Source: Pandoraea captiosa
GTDB taxonomy: Bacteria; Pseudomonadota; Gammaproteobacteria; Burkholderiales; Burkholderiaceae
Assembly (NCBI RefSeq): GCF_902459775.1
Contig: NZ_CABPSQ010000002.1
Coordinates: 372,001-436,000, forward strand
Reading direction: 5' to 3'
Length of the DNA: 64,000 nucleotides
Shown here: positions 28,619-37,281 of the stretch, one piece after another
How the letters are laid out: each line of letters begins with the position of its first letter
How positions within the stretch are numbered: the stretch's first letter is position 1
The notes under the pieces: generated by a model
The model's database searches: none
Told to the model about the DNA's origin: nothing
The model's input: the letters and a program-made list of their open reading frames with translations, nothing else
Position numbers and translations under genes: made by a program

Positions 28619-29367
28619 GCGCTGCACTCGAAATTCAGGGACTGTCCAAGCGCTTCGGCCAGTTGGACGTGACCCGCAACGTCAGTCTCTCGCTGCCGGT
28701 CGGTGCGCGTCATGCACTCATCGGGCCGAATGGCGCGGGCAAGAGCACGTTGATGAACCTGCTCACGGGCGTGCTTAAGCCGAATGCCGGCGTGGTGCGT
28801 GTCGGTGGCACGGATGTCACCTCGATGTCATCGCACAAGCGCGTCAAGCTTGGGCTGGCGCGCACGTTCCAACTGAACACGCTGTTCGACACGCTCACCG
28901 TCGCGGAGAACGTGGCGCTCGCCATTACCTCGCGTCGTGGCCTCGACGGGCGCATCGGCAAGCCGCTGGCGAGTCGTCCCGCCGTCGTGGAGGAAGCGGC
29001 CGAACGCCTGCGCGAACTCGGCATGATCGAACTCGCCGGCCGACGCATCAACGAACTCGCCTACGGCCAGCGTCGTCAGGTGGAAATCGCGCTGGGCCTC
29101 GCGCTCGACCCGAAGGTGCTGCTGCTCGACGAGCCCGTGGCGGGTGTGCCGTCGGGACAGGGGCGCAAGTTGTTCGAACTGCTGGAGCGTCTGCCGGAAG
29201 ACGTGGCGGTGATGGTTATCGAACACGACATGGATCTGGTCTTCCGCTTCGCGCGCCGCATCACGGTGCTGGTCGAGGGCGCGGTGCTCATGGAAGGCGA
29301 GAAGGACGAAGTGCGCAGCGATCCGCGCGTGCGCGATATCTATCTGGGGCGTCGCCATCATGACTGA
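28615..29367 (+). CDS. ABC importer ATPase, LivG type
   Basis: A 250-residue nucleotide-binding subunit: Walker A GPNGAGKST, Q-loop in ARTFQLNTLF, signature replaced by LAYGQRRQVEIALGLA, Walker B LLLDEPVAGV, and switch His in MVIEHDMDLV. It starts with GTG behind AAGGAGGTGA and overlaps the previous stop by 4 bases. Confidence 0.92.
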   Translation: MSAALEIQGLSKRFGQLDVTRNVSLSLPVGARHALIGPNGAGKSTLMNLLTGVLKPNAGVVRVGGTDVTSMSSHKRVKLGLARTFQLNTLFDTLTVAENVALAITSRRGLDGRIGKPLASRPAVVEEAAERLRELGMIELAGRRINELAYGQRRQVEIALGLALDPKVLLLDEPVAGVPSGQGRKLFELLERLPEDVAVMVIEHDMDLVFRFARRITVLVEGAVLMEGEKDEVRSDPRVRDIYLGRRHHD

Positions 29368-30097
29368 CATTCTGCTCGAAGCCGGCGGGCTCAGTGCCGG
29401 GTATGGCGAGACCATCGTGCTCGAAGATCTGAGCCTGCGCGTCGGCGCCGGCGAAGCCGTTGCCATTCTGGGCCGTAACGGCGTGGGTAAGAGCACGTTG
29501 CTGCTGAGCCTGCTGGGACTCACCACACGACACGGCGGCGTGCTGCGCTATCGCGACGACGACATCACCGCATGGCCCGCCTTTCGCCGTGCGCGCGCCG
29601 GTCTGGCGCTGGTGCCGCAGGAGCGCGAGATCTTCAAGTCGCTCTCCGTCGAGGAAAACCTGCAAGTCTCCGCAATGGCCGAGATGGCTAACGCGAGCGC
29701 CGACGGCAAGGTCTGGACACTCGAACGGGTGTACGACCTGTTTCCGCGACTCAAGGAGCGCCGTCGCAATCTTGGCAATCAGCTCTCGGGCGGCGAGCAG
29801 CAGATGCTCGCCATCGGTCGCGCGCTGATCGGCAATCCGCGCGTGATTCTGTTCGACGAGCCATTCGAAGGGCTTGCGCCCGTGATCGTCGATCAACTGG
29901 TCGACGCCTTCTGGAAGCTGCGTGCCGACGGCGGCATGGGCGTGGTGCTCGTGGAGCAACACGCGGAATTGGGGCTGGAGCTCACCGACCGTGCGCTGGT
30001 GCTCGACCGGGGCCGTCAGGTCTGGGCGGGGCGCAGCGCCGATCTGGCGGCGTCGCCGGAATTGCTCGGCACGCTCGTCGGCCTGGAAAGTGCCTGA
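29360..30097 (+). CDS. ABC importer ATPase, LivF type
   Basis: A 245-residue second nucleotide-binding subunit: Walker A GRNGVGKST, ALVPQEREIFKSLSVEENL typical of LivF, signature QLSGGEQQMLAIGRAL, Walker B ILFDEPFEGL, switch VLVEQHAELG. It overlaps the end of the LivG-like gene by 8 bases. galB follows 51 bases later. Confidence 0.92.
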   Translation: MTDILLEAGGLSAGYGETIVLEDLSLRVGAGEAVAILGRNGVGKSTLLLSLLGLTTRHGGVLRYRDDDITAWPAFRRARAGLALVPQEREIFKSLSVEENLQVSAMAEMANASADGKVWTLERVYDLFPRLKERRRNLGNQLSGGEQQMLAIGRALIGNPRVILFDEPFEGLAPVIVDQLVDAFWKLRADGGMGVVLVEQHAELGLELTDRALVLDRGRQVWAGRSADLAASPELLGTLVGLESA

Positions 30098-30148
30098 GCG
30101 CCCGGACGGCATCGCGCACCTAGTGCAACACGTATCAGAGTCAACCAC

Positions 30149-30904
30149 ATGAGCACAACACAGAACAGCAACAACACGGGGCCCTCGGGTCTCGTGGTCA
30201 GCGCCCATTCGGCAGATTTCGTCTGGCGTGCGGCGGGCACGATCGCCACGCACGTGGCGCAGGGCTACCGCATGAAGGTCGTCTGCCTGTCGTTCGGCGA
30301 GCGCGGCGAGTCGGCCAAGCTCTGGCGCAAGGGCGCGGAGATGACGGAGGCGAAGGTCAAGACGGCACGCCGTGAAGAGGCTCAGCGCGCAGCCGACATT
30401 CTCGGTGCGGAAATCGAGTTTCTCGACATCGGCGATTACCCGATGCGTGTGTCGGACGAGACGCTCTTCAAGCTTGTGGACATCTATCGCGAATTGCAGC
30501 CGTCGTTCGTGCTGAGCCATTCGGAGAAGGACCCGTACAACTTCGATCACCCGCTGGCGATGCACGTCACGCAGGAGGCACGTGTGATCGCGCAGGCCGA
30601 AGGCCACAAGCCGGGCGAGAAGATCATCGGCGCACCGGCGGTGCTGGCGTTCGAGCCGCACCAGACGGAGCAGTGCGAATGGATTCCCAACACGTTCGTG
30701 GACATCACGCCGGTGTGGGAGAAGAAGCGCGCCGCCATCGAATGCATGGCCGGTCAGGAACATCTCTGGGATTACTACACGCGCGTGGCGCTGCAACGCG
30801 GTGTGCAGGCCAAGCGCAACATCGGCATCACGGCCTCGCGCGACATCAAGTATGCGGAAGGGCTGATGCGCCTCACGCCCGTGGTCACGGAGCAACTGTC
30901 ATGA
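30149..30904 (+). CDS. galB: 4-oxalomesaconate hydratase, PIG-L family (GalB)
   Basis: A 251-residue metal-dependent enzyme of the PIG-L/LmbE fold that in Pseudomonas putida hydrates 4-oxalomesaconate to 4-carboxy-4-hydroxy-2-oxoadipate. Seen: [19 protein letters not shown] (modified AHPDD motif), [13 protein letters not shown], and [20 protein letters not shown] with metal-ligand His. It is not related to the LigJ amidohydrolase that does this step in Sphingobium. Its stop overlaps the aldolase start. Confidence 0.87.
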   Translation: MSTTQNSNNTGPSGLVVSAHSADFVWRAAGTIATHVAQGYRMKVVCLSFGERGESAKLWRKGAEMTEAKVKTARREEAQRAADILGAEIEFLDIGDYPMRVSDETLFKLVDIYRELQPSFVLSHSEKDPYNFDHPLAMHVTQEARVIAQAEGHKPGEKIIGAPAVLAFEPHQTEQCEWIPNTFVDITPVWEKKRAAIECMAGQEHLWDYYTRVALQRGVQAKRNIGITASRDIKYAEGLMRLTPVVTEQLS

Positions 30905-31605
30905 TTCGCGGCGTCGTCGTTCGTCAAATTCCGCGGGTCGATGCCGCCACGCTCGACATTCTGCGCAGCGCCGGCAGTGCCACGGTGCACGAAGCGCAAA
31001 GCCGACTCGGCCTGATGGCGACCTATCTGCGTCCGATCTATGCAGGCGCCACGGTGGCGGGCAGCGCGGTGACGGTGCTCGCGCCGCCCTCCGATAACTG
31101 GATGCTGCACGTGGCGGTCGAGCAGGCGCAGCCTGGCGATGTTGTGGTGGTCGCCGTGACCTCGCCGTGCGAGGACGGCTATTTCGGCGATCTGCTCGCC
31201 ACGTCGATGAAAGCGCGCGGCGTCGCCGGGCTCGTCATCGACGCCGGTTGCCGCGATATCGGCACGCTCACCGAGATGCAGTTCCCGGTGTGGTCCAAAG
31301 CCATTTCGTCGCAGGGGACCGTCAAGGAAACGCTCGGTTCGGTCAATGTGCCGGTCGTGTGCGCCAACCAGATCGTGAACCCGGGCGACGTGATCGTGGC
31401 CGACGACGACGGTGTGGTCGTCGTGCCGTTTGCTGTCGCGCAGGTCGTGGCCAAGGCGGCTGCGGCGCGCGCCGCCGACGAAGCGTACAAGCGCGGCGTG
31501 CTGGCGGGCGGCACGCTTGGGCTCGACTACTACAAGATGCGCGAGCGTCTGGCGCAGAAGGGCCTGCGTTATGTCGATTCGCTCGACGAACTGCAAGGCA
31601 AGTGA
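30901..31605 (+). CDS. galC: 4-carboxy-4-hydroxy-2-oxoadipate aldolase (GalC/LigK)
   Basis: A 234-residue class II pyruvate aldolase with RraA-like fold. It splits the C7 acid to pyruvate and oxaloacetate and usually also decarboxylates oxaloacetate. Key residues are seen in [14 protein letters not shown] (Arg-Asp pair) and [20 protein letters not shown]. It overlaps galB by 4 bases, and galD follows 10 bases on. Confidence 0.9.
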   Translation: MIRGVVVRQIPRVDAATLDILRSAGSATVHEAQSRLGLMATYLRPIYAGATVAGSAVTVLAPPSDNWMLHVAVEQAQPGDVVVVAVTSPCEDGYFGDLLATSMKARGVAGLVIDAGCRDIGTLTEMQFPVWSKAISSQGTVKETLGSVNVPVVCANQIVNPGDVIVADDDGVVVVPFAVAQVVAKAAAARAADEAYKRGVLAGGTLGLDYYKMRERLAQKGLRYVDSLDELQGK

Positions 31606-31615
31606 CGAGCGCGCC

Positions 31616-32734
31616 ATGACGCATTCCCAAACGCGCATTCGCGCCGCCGTCATGCGCGGGGGCACCTCGAAGGGGCTGTACTTCCTCGCCGAGGACCTGC
31701 CATCGGACGCCGCCACGCGCGACGCCGTGCTGCTCGCCGCGATGGGCTCGCCCGATGCGCGTCAGATCGACGGCATGGGCGGGGCGAACCCGCTCACGAG
31801 CAAGGTCGCGATCGTCTCGCGCGCCACGCGGGCAGACGCCGACGTCGACTATCTCTTTGCGCAGGTCGTCGTCGACGAGGCACGCGTGGACTACGGCCAG
31901 AACTGCGGCAACCTCCTCGCGGGCGTCGGCCCGTTTGCCATCGAGCGAGGCCTCGTGGCCGCGACCGCCGATGTGACGGAGGTCGGCATTCACATGGTCA
32001 ATACGGGGCAGGTGGCGGTCGCTACCGTGCAGACGCCGGGTGGCACGGCGAAGTATGACGGCGATGTGGCCATTGACGGTGTGCCGGGCACGGCGGCGCC
32101 GATTCCGCTGATGTTTCGCGACACCGCAGGCGCGTCGTGCGGTGCGCTGTTTCCGACCGGACAACGGCAGGATGTCGTGCACGGCGTCACGGTGACGTGC
32201 ATCGACAACGGCATGCCGCTCGTGCTCATGCGCGCGGCGGATCTCGGGTGCACCGGCACGGAGACGTGGGAGCAACTCGAATCGGACGACAAGTTTCAGG
32301 CGATGCGCGAGACCATCGAGGCGATTCGTCTGGCTGTCGGTCCGCGCATGAATCTGGGCGACGTGCGCTCGCGCACGGTACCGAAGATGTGCCTCGTCGC
32401 GCCGCCGCAGGCCGGTGGCGCACTCGCCACGCGCTGCTTCATTCCGCATCGGTGTCATTCATCCATCGGTGTGCTCGCGGCGGTCAGCGTGGCGACGGCG
32501 GCGGCGTTGCCGGGCACCGTCTGCCACGAGATGGTGGTGGTGCCGCATGGCGACGCACCGCTGCTTTCCATCGAGCACCCGACGGGAGAATTCACCGTGC
32601 GCCTGGCGCTCGGTCGCGATGCCGGGGGCGCGCCGGAAGTCACCGGTGCGGGCCTGTTGCGAACGGCGCGCTGGCTGTTCGACGGCGAGGTCTGTATTCC
32701 GAAACACATCTGGGCGCAGGGAGACACACCATGA
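31616..32734 (+). CDS. galD: 4-oxalomesaconate tautomerase (GalD/LigU, PrpF family)
   Basis: A 372-residue isomerase with diaminopimelate-epimerase fold; it interconverts keto and enol (or double-bond) forms of 4-oxalomesaconate. Seen: AAVMRGGTSKGLYFLAEDLP, QIDGMGGANPLTSKVAIV, DYGQNCGN and CFIPHRCHSSIGVLAA. This enzyme is needed when ring cleavage yields 4-oxalomesaconate directly, as in gallate cleavage. It overlaps the hydrolase gene by 4 bases. Confidence 0.88.
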   Translation: MTHSQTRIRAAVMRGGTSKGLYFLAEDLPSDAATRDAVLLAAMGSPDARQIDGMGGANPLTSKVAIVSRATRADADVDYLFAQVVVDEARVDYGQNCGNLLAGVGPFAIERGLVAATADVTEVGIHMVNTGQVAVATVQTPGGTAKYDGDVAIDGVPGTAAPIPLMFRDTAGASCGALFPTGQRQDVVHGVTVTCIDNGMPLVLMRAADLGCTGTETWEQLESDDKFQAMRETIEAIRLAVGPRMNLGDVRSRTVPKMCLVAPPQAGGALATRCFIPHRCHSSIGVLAAVSVATAAALPGTVCHEMVVVPHGDAPLLSIEHPTGEFTVRLALGRDAGGAPEVTGAGLLRTARWLFDGEVCIPKHIWAQGDTP

Positions 32735-33483
32735 GCCGCGAACGTTCCCCGTTGCTCATGCTGCCCGGCCTGCTCTGCGATCAGGTGGCGTGGGCCGCCA
32801 CGGCAGCGCTGCTGCCCGAGTTCGATTGCCGCGTTCCCGCCTGGGGATCGCTCGACACCATCGGCGCGATGGCCGAGCACGTGCTGGCGACGACGCCCGA
32901 GTCGCGTTTTGCGCTCGCCGGTCATTCGATGGGGGGGCGCGTGGCGCTGGAAGTGGTGCGGCGCGCGCCGCATCGCGTGAGCCATCTGGCATTGCTCGAC
33001 ACGGGGTATCAGGCGCTGCCGGAAGGCGAAGCGGCGCACAAGGAGCGCAGCGGTCGCGCCGCATTGCTCGCGCGTTCGCGCGACGAGGGCATGCGTACGA
33101 TGGGCGCAGTCTGGGCGACCGGGATGGTGCATCCGGACCGGATCGGCACACCCCTCTTCGACGCGATTCTCGACATGATCGAGCGCAGTCATCCCGATCA
33201 GTTCGCTGCGCAGATTCATGCGCTGCTGGGGCGTCCCGACGCAACGTCGCAACTGCCGGAGATCCGGTGTCCGACGCTCGTGCTTTGCGGTCGCCAGGAC
33301 ACATGGAGTCCGCTCGCCCGACACGAAGTCATGGCCGGACTGATTCCCGGCGCCGTGCTGAGTGTCATCGAGCATAGCGGCCACATGAGTCCGATGGAGC
33401 GCCCCGAAGCCGTGGCCGAGGCCATGCGTGCGTGGCTGGCGCGCGCGCCGCAGTCACCATCGATGCAGGGGGCGTTGTCATGA
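32731..33483 (+). CDS. Alpha/beta hydrolase of unknown substrate in the gal-type operon
   Basis: A 250-residue alpha/beta-fold hydrolase: oxyanion region LMLPGLLCDQ, nucleophile elbow FALAGHSMGGRVALE, acid in LVLCGRQDTWSP and His in EHSGHMSPMERPEA. No canonical gallate or protocatechuate pathway has such a step. Possible roles are hydrolysis of a methyl ester formed when 3-O-methylgallate is cleaved, or of the lactone 2-pyrone-4,6-dicarboxylate in place of LigI. These are inferences from position. It is translationally coupled on both sides. Confidence 0.8.
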   Translation: MSRERSPLLMLPGLLCDQVAWAATAALLPEFDCRVPAWGSLDTIGAMAEHVLATTPESRFALAGHSMGGRVALEVVRRAPHRVSHLALLDTGYQALPEGEAAHKERSGRAALLARSRDEGMRTMGAVWATGMVHPDRIGTPLFDAILDMIERSHPDQFAAQIHALLGRPDATSQLPEIRCPTLVLCGRQDTWSPLARHEVMAGLIPGAVLSVIEHSGHMSPMERPEAVAEAMRAWLARAPQSPSMQGALS

Positions 33484-34019
33484 CGCAGGACATTCCAAAC
33501 GAAGGCGCACCGATGCAAGACACACAAGCCGCACAAGCCGCACAAGCCACACAGGCCGTGCAACGCGCCGATGCCATCGACCCGCAGAGCCTCGACGTCT
33601 TGCGCGCCAGACAGGCGTGTTACGACCTCGTAATGCGCTTTGCGCTGTGCAACGACCGTCGCGATCCGCAAGGGCTTGCCGCGCTGTTTGCGCACAACGG
33701 CGTGCTGGTGCGCCCGAATGGCGAAACGCTCGTCGGTCAGGCGGCGATTGCGGCGGCGTATGCGGATCGTCCGGCGGATCGCCTGACCCAGCACCTCGTG
33801 GGCAATGTGCTGATCGACGTGACCTCGGCTACGAGCGCCATCGGCAGCAGCGCGGTGCTGGTCTGGAGCGGGTCGGCGCAGGACACGCCGGGGCCGTTCG
33901 GACGTCCGGCACAGGGGCGTCAGGTCATGGGCGAATTCGAAGACACGTTCGTGCGCACGGCGCAGGGATGGCGTATCGCGCGCCGCGAAGCGCGATTCAC
34001 TTTCTTACGCGAGGCCTGA
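33480..34019 (+). CDS. NTF2/SnoaL-like protein, function unknown
   Basis: A 179-residue protein. A Gln/Ala-rich N-terminal stretch (about residues 11-27, encoded by short tandem repeats) precedes one cone-shaped NTF2-like domain: DLVMRFALCNDRRDPQGLAA, HNGVLVRPNGETLVG, FEDTFVRTAQGWRIARREA. The fold serves isomerases, dehydratases and small-subunit roles. It is the last gene of the gal-type operon and overlaps the hydrolase stop. A cis-trans isomerase role is possible but unproven. Confidence 0.72.
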   Translation: MTQDIPNEGAPMQDTQAAQAAQATQAVQRADAIDPQSLDVLRARQACYDLVMRFALCNDRRDPQGLAALFAHNGVLVRPNGETLVGQAAIAAAYADRPADRLTQHLVGNVLIDVTSATSAIGSSAVLVWSGSAQDTPGPFGRPAQGRQVMGEFEDTFVRTAQGWRIARREARFTFLREA

Positions 34020-34230
34020 GGCAAAAACAGCACCTCGCGTCGCGCTGAAAAACAACGGGGATCGATGCCGAAAGGCAGCACAGGAGGCGGCATCGATCAC
34101 CCGGCATGCGCAAGAAGGCAGTACCGGAGGCGGCCGCAGTGCCGTCCCAAAAGGCTGGGCTGATGGCGTTGCCAGCGGCTTGGAGGTTGTGGTTTGGAGT
34201 AGCTGTGTATTCAAAAACAAGGGGACAGAA

Positions 34231-35310
34231 GTGAAAGTGAAATACGCATTGGCCGCTGGCCTGCTGCTGGGTGCAGGCCTGGCGCACGCGCAAAGCAACG
34301 TGCAGGTGTACGGGATCATCGATACCGGCATCGCTTATTACAACAACGCCGCCAATGGCGGCAGCTTCGTCGGCGAACCGACCCTGACCGGTAAGGTGCC
34401 GTCGCGCTTCGGCTTCAAGGGTGTCGAGGATCTGGGCGGTGGCCTCAAGGCCGTCTTCACGCTCGAAAACGGTTTCCAGCCGGGCACCGGTGGCCTTAAC
34501 TACGGCGGGCGTCTGTTCGGCCGTCAGGCCAACGTCGGTCTGTCGAGCTCGTGGGGCACGCTGCTCATCGGCCGCCAGAACAACATGACGTTCTACGTGA
34601 CGGGCAACGCCGATGTGATCGGACCGTCGATCTTCTCGCTCGCGAGTATCGATCCGTACATTGCCAACGCACGTAGCGACAGCGCCATCGGGTACATGGG
34701 CAAGTTCTCCGGCGTGACCGTCGGTGCGACGTACAGCTTCGGTCGCGACGCGTCGGCCGCAGGCGGTCCCTCGGCCACGAACTGCGCGGGCAACGTCGCA
34801 GGCAACTATCAGGCGTGCAAGCAGTTCACCGGCTTGCTCGGCTACGACTACGAGAACTTCGGTATCTCGGCGTCGTACGACCAGATGCGCGGCAACACCG
34901 GCGCCGCTGCGCCGCTCACCAGCTCGAACTACACCGATTCGCACTCGGTCATCAACGCGTACTACAAGTGGTCGACGGGTCGCGTGGGCGGGGGCTGGAT
35001 TCACCGCAACGTGAGCGCCGACGCCGCATCGCTGCGCTCGGACATCTACTTCCTGGGCTTCACGTACCTGCCGACGATCACCTGGGCGTTCGACGCGCAG
35101 GCGATCCGTTATCAGTTGAAGAGCCGCGCCAATGCCACGATGCTCATCGGCCGCGCCACGTATTCGCTCTCGAAGCGTACGTCGCTGTATGGCATGGCCG
35201 GCTGGGTGGCGAACAGCCAGAACGGCGCAGTGGCGATTGCCGCGGGCGGTTCGGTCGTCACCGGTGGCAACCAGTTCGGCACGATGCTGGGGATTCAGCA
35301 CACGTTCTGA
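34231..35310 (+). CDS. Gram-negative general porin (OmpC/Omp32-like)
   Basis: A 359-residue outer-membrane trimeric porin. It starts with GTG behind AAGGGGAC. Signal peptide MKVKYALAAGLLLGAGLAHA, then QSNVQVYGIIDTGIAYYNNA, the typical Burkholderia porin opening, and RFGFKGVEDLGGGLKAVFTL. It ends GTMLGIQHTF with the terminal Phe needed for assembly. Located after the aromatic operon, it may admit the acids, but the 211-base gap makes cotranscription uncertain. Confidence 0.9.
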   Translation: MKVKYALAAGLLLGAGLAHAQSNVQVYGIIDTGIAYYNNAANGGSFVGEPTLTGKVPSRFGFKGVEDLGGGLKAVFTLENGFQPGTGGLNYGGRLFGRQANVGLSSSWGTLLIGRQNNMTFYVTGNADVIGPSIFSLASIDPYIANARSDSAIGYMGKFSGVTVGATYSFGRDASAAGGPSATNCAGNVAGNYQACKQFTGLLGYDYENFGISASYDQMRGNTGAAAPLTSSNYTDSHSVINAYYKWSTGRVGGGWIHRNVSADAASLRSDIYFLGFTYLPTITWAFDAQAIRYQLKSRANATMLIGRATYSLSKRTSLYGMAGWVANSQNGAVAIAAGGSVVTGGNQFGTMLGIQHTF

Positions 35311-35649
35311 TCGGGTTCATCAGGCACGCGGCACCGCGTAGCGAGCACGTGTGAGGCGTCCGGGGGGGCGATTCACACGTGACGCGGTGCTGCGTCACTC
35401 CCTGTTGTGCGGCGAGCGTCGTGGTGGCGTGCCGCGCATCATGCGCGAGTGATCCGGCAGACGTCGTGCGGCGTCACCGTGTGCAGCCGAACATTCCCCG
35501 AGCTGCACCATTGCGCACGATTTTCCTGCCCGGCCCGGGCTATGATGCCGACGTAGGCACAGGCTAGTGAGAAGCGATTCCCCGGGCCGTGATTTTTTCA
35601 AGAGATTCGCCATCTGGTTTGCCGCGCGCTTCGCGGCGCCGTTCGACCC
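35311..35649. other. Intergenic region after the porin, with long inverted repeat
   Basis: A 339-base gap holding the 70-base inverted repeat described at 35326-35395. The rest leads into the MFS exporter, with a weak TATGAT -10-like hexamer near 35541. No gene was recognised. Confidence 0.5.
35326..35395 (+). repeat. Long nested inverted repeat downstream of the porin
   Basis: Outer arms ACGCGGCACCGCGT (35326-35339) and ACGCGGTGCTGCGT (35382-35395) match with one mismatch. Inner arms CACGTGTGA (35346-35354) and TCACACGTG (35373-35381) match perfectly. RNA would fold into one long hairpin that could end or stabilise the porin message. No T-run follows. Confidence 0.65.
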
Positions 35650-37035
35650 ATGAAGCCATCGATGACACCCAGCGCACCGCTTGCCGAAGGGCTTGGCGCG
35701 AGCGCACGCCGCATCGCCGTTCCGTCCATTCTGCTGGGCACTTTCCTCGGCAATCTCGACGCCTCCATCGCCAACGTGGCGCTGCCGACCATTGCGCGCG
35801 ATCTCGTGGCCGATCCGGCATCGACGGTGTGGGTCGTCAATGCTTATCAACTGATCTTCGCGATGGCCGTGCTGCCGCTCGCCGCACTGGGCGAGAAGCT
35901 TGGCTACCGGCGCGTCTTTCTCTTCGGCGTTGCGGGGTTCACGCTGGCCTCGCTCGGCTGTGCGATGGCGCCGACGTTGTCGTGGCTGGTCGCCGCACGG
36001 GTCGCGCAGGGGCTGTGCGGCGCATGCATGTCGACCATCGTCCCGGCGTTGCTGCGCATGGTGTTTCCACCGCAGATGGGCGGGCGCGCCATCTCGTTAC
36101 TTGCGTTGACCGTCGCACTGTCGACGGCGGCCGGGCCGAGTGTCGCCGCGGTGATCCTGTCGCTCGGCGACTGGCGCTGGCTGTTTGCCATCAATCTTCC
36201 GATCGGGATGGTCGCGCTGTTGGCGTCCGCCCGGTTTTTGCCTCATACGCCGGGCGCGCCACGTCGCGTCGACGTGCCCGGCGCGTTGCTCAACGCTGTC
36301 ACGCTCGCGCTCATCATCATCGGACTGGGGCACGTGGGCGAGCCGGGACGCCACGGCGTAGCCGCGTTGCAGATCGCGCTCGGACTGATCGTTGCGGTCG
36401 TGCTGGTGCGCCATCAACGCAATCGCCCGGCGCCGTTGTTGCCCCTGGATCTTTTGCGCGTACCGGTGCTGGCGTTGTCGTCGCTGACTTCTGTGGCGTG
36501 TTACATGGCGCAGACGTTGGCTTACGTCGGTATGCCGTTCTTGTTGCAGCATACGTTCGCACGCAGTGAAGCCGCGACGGGCCTGCTGATTACGCCGTGG
36601 CCGCTCGTGATCGTGTTCATTGCGCCGCTGGCGGGGCGGTTGTCGGATCGCTTCGACAGCGCGCGCATGAGCGCGCTGGGACTGGGGGTGTTCGCGGTGG
36701 GACTTGCGCTGCTGGCCGCGTTGCCGATGCAGGCCACCGACTGGGGCATCGCGTGGCGAATGCTGGTATGCGGCGTGGGCTTCGGCTTTTTCCAGACGCC
36801 GAACAATCGCATCATCATGATGGGCGCGCCGCGCGAGCGCAGCGGTGCGGCCAGCGGTCTGATGACGATCTCCCGTACCGTCGGCATGACGCTCGGCGCG
36901 GCGGTCGTGGCGCTGCTGTTCGATGTGTACGGCGACGACGGTGCGCGCGCGGCCATGGTGGGGGCAACGGTATTGGCCGCGCTCGGTGGCGGCGTCGGTC
37001 TGCTGCGCGTGAGGGCGAAAACGCGGGGCGCGTAA
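35650..37035 (+). CDS. DHA2-family MFS exporter (multidrug/toxic compound efflux)
   Basis: A 461-residue proton antiporter with about 14 hydrophobic segments. Motifs: LGNLDASIANVALPTIARDL (motif D1 of DHA2), GEKLGYRRVFLFG (motif A) and the antiporter region LTVALSTAAGPSVAAVI (motif C-like). The substrate is unknown; efflux of aromatic acids or disinfectants would fit family and position. No partner membrane-fusion gene lies next to it. Confidence 0.85.
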   Translation: MKPSMTPSAPLAEGLGASARRIAVPSILLGTFLGNLDASIANVALPTIARDLVADPASTVWVVNAYQLIFAMAVLPLAALGEKLGYRRVFLFGVAGFTLASLGCAMAPTLSWLVAARVAQGLCGACMSTIVPALLRMVFPPQMGGRAISLLALTVALSTAAGPSVAAVILSLGDWRWLFAINLPIGMVALLASARFLPHTPGAPRRVDVPGALLNAVTLALIIIGLGHVGEPGRHGVAALQIALGLIVAVVLVRHQRNRPAPLLPLDLLRVPVLALSSLTSVACYMAQTLAYVGMPFLLQHTFARSEAATGLLITPWPLVIVFIAPLAGRLSDRFDSARMSALGLGVFAVGLALLAALPMQATDWGIAWRMLVCGVGFGFFQTPNNRIIMMGAPRERSGAASGLMTISRTVGMTLGAAVVALLFDVYGDDGARAAMVGATVLAALGGGVGLLRVRAKTRGA

Positions 37036-37281
37036 TGCCTGGAGATGCGCTGCTTGTATGGGCGGATGTATGTGAAATGCCGGCGGCCGACGTTGGACGT
37101 GGGTTGGACCCGTGTTGGCAGGCACCTGGCCGCGAGGCGGGTCCGGCCGATTTGTCAAAGCGGGCATCGCGCGATAGCATCTTGCCTTGCCGTGACCATG
37201 TCGCTTCCCCCGGCTTGACGGGGTGTCGTCGGGCGACGCCGGTCATGTTCTCGTATCTCCTCGCAAGAATCCGCTATCTCC

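Noticed and set aside
33505-33565. CRISPR-like short repeats
   Set aside because: The units are 9 bases, contiguous and in frame within a coding region; there are no spacers.
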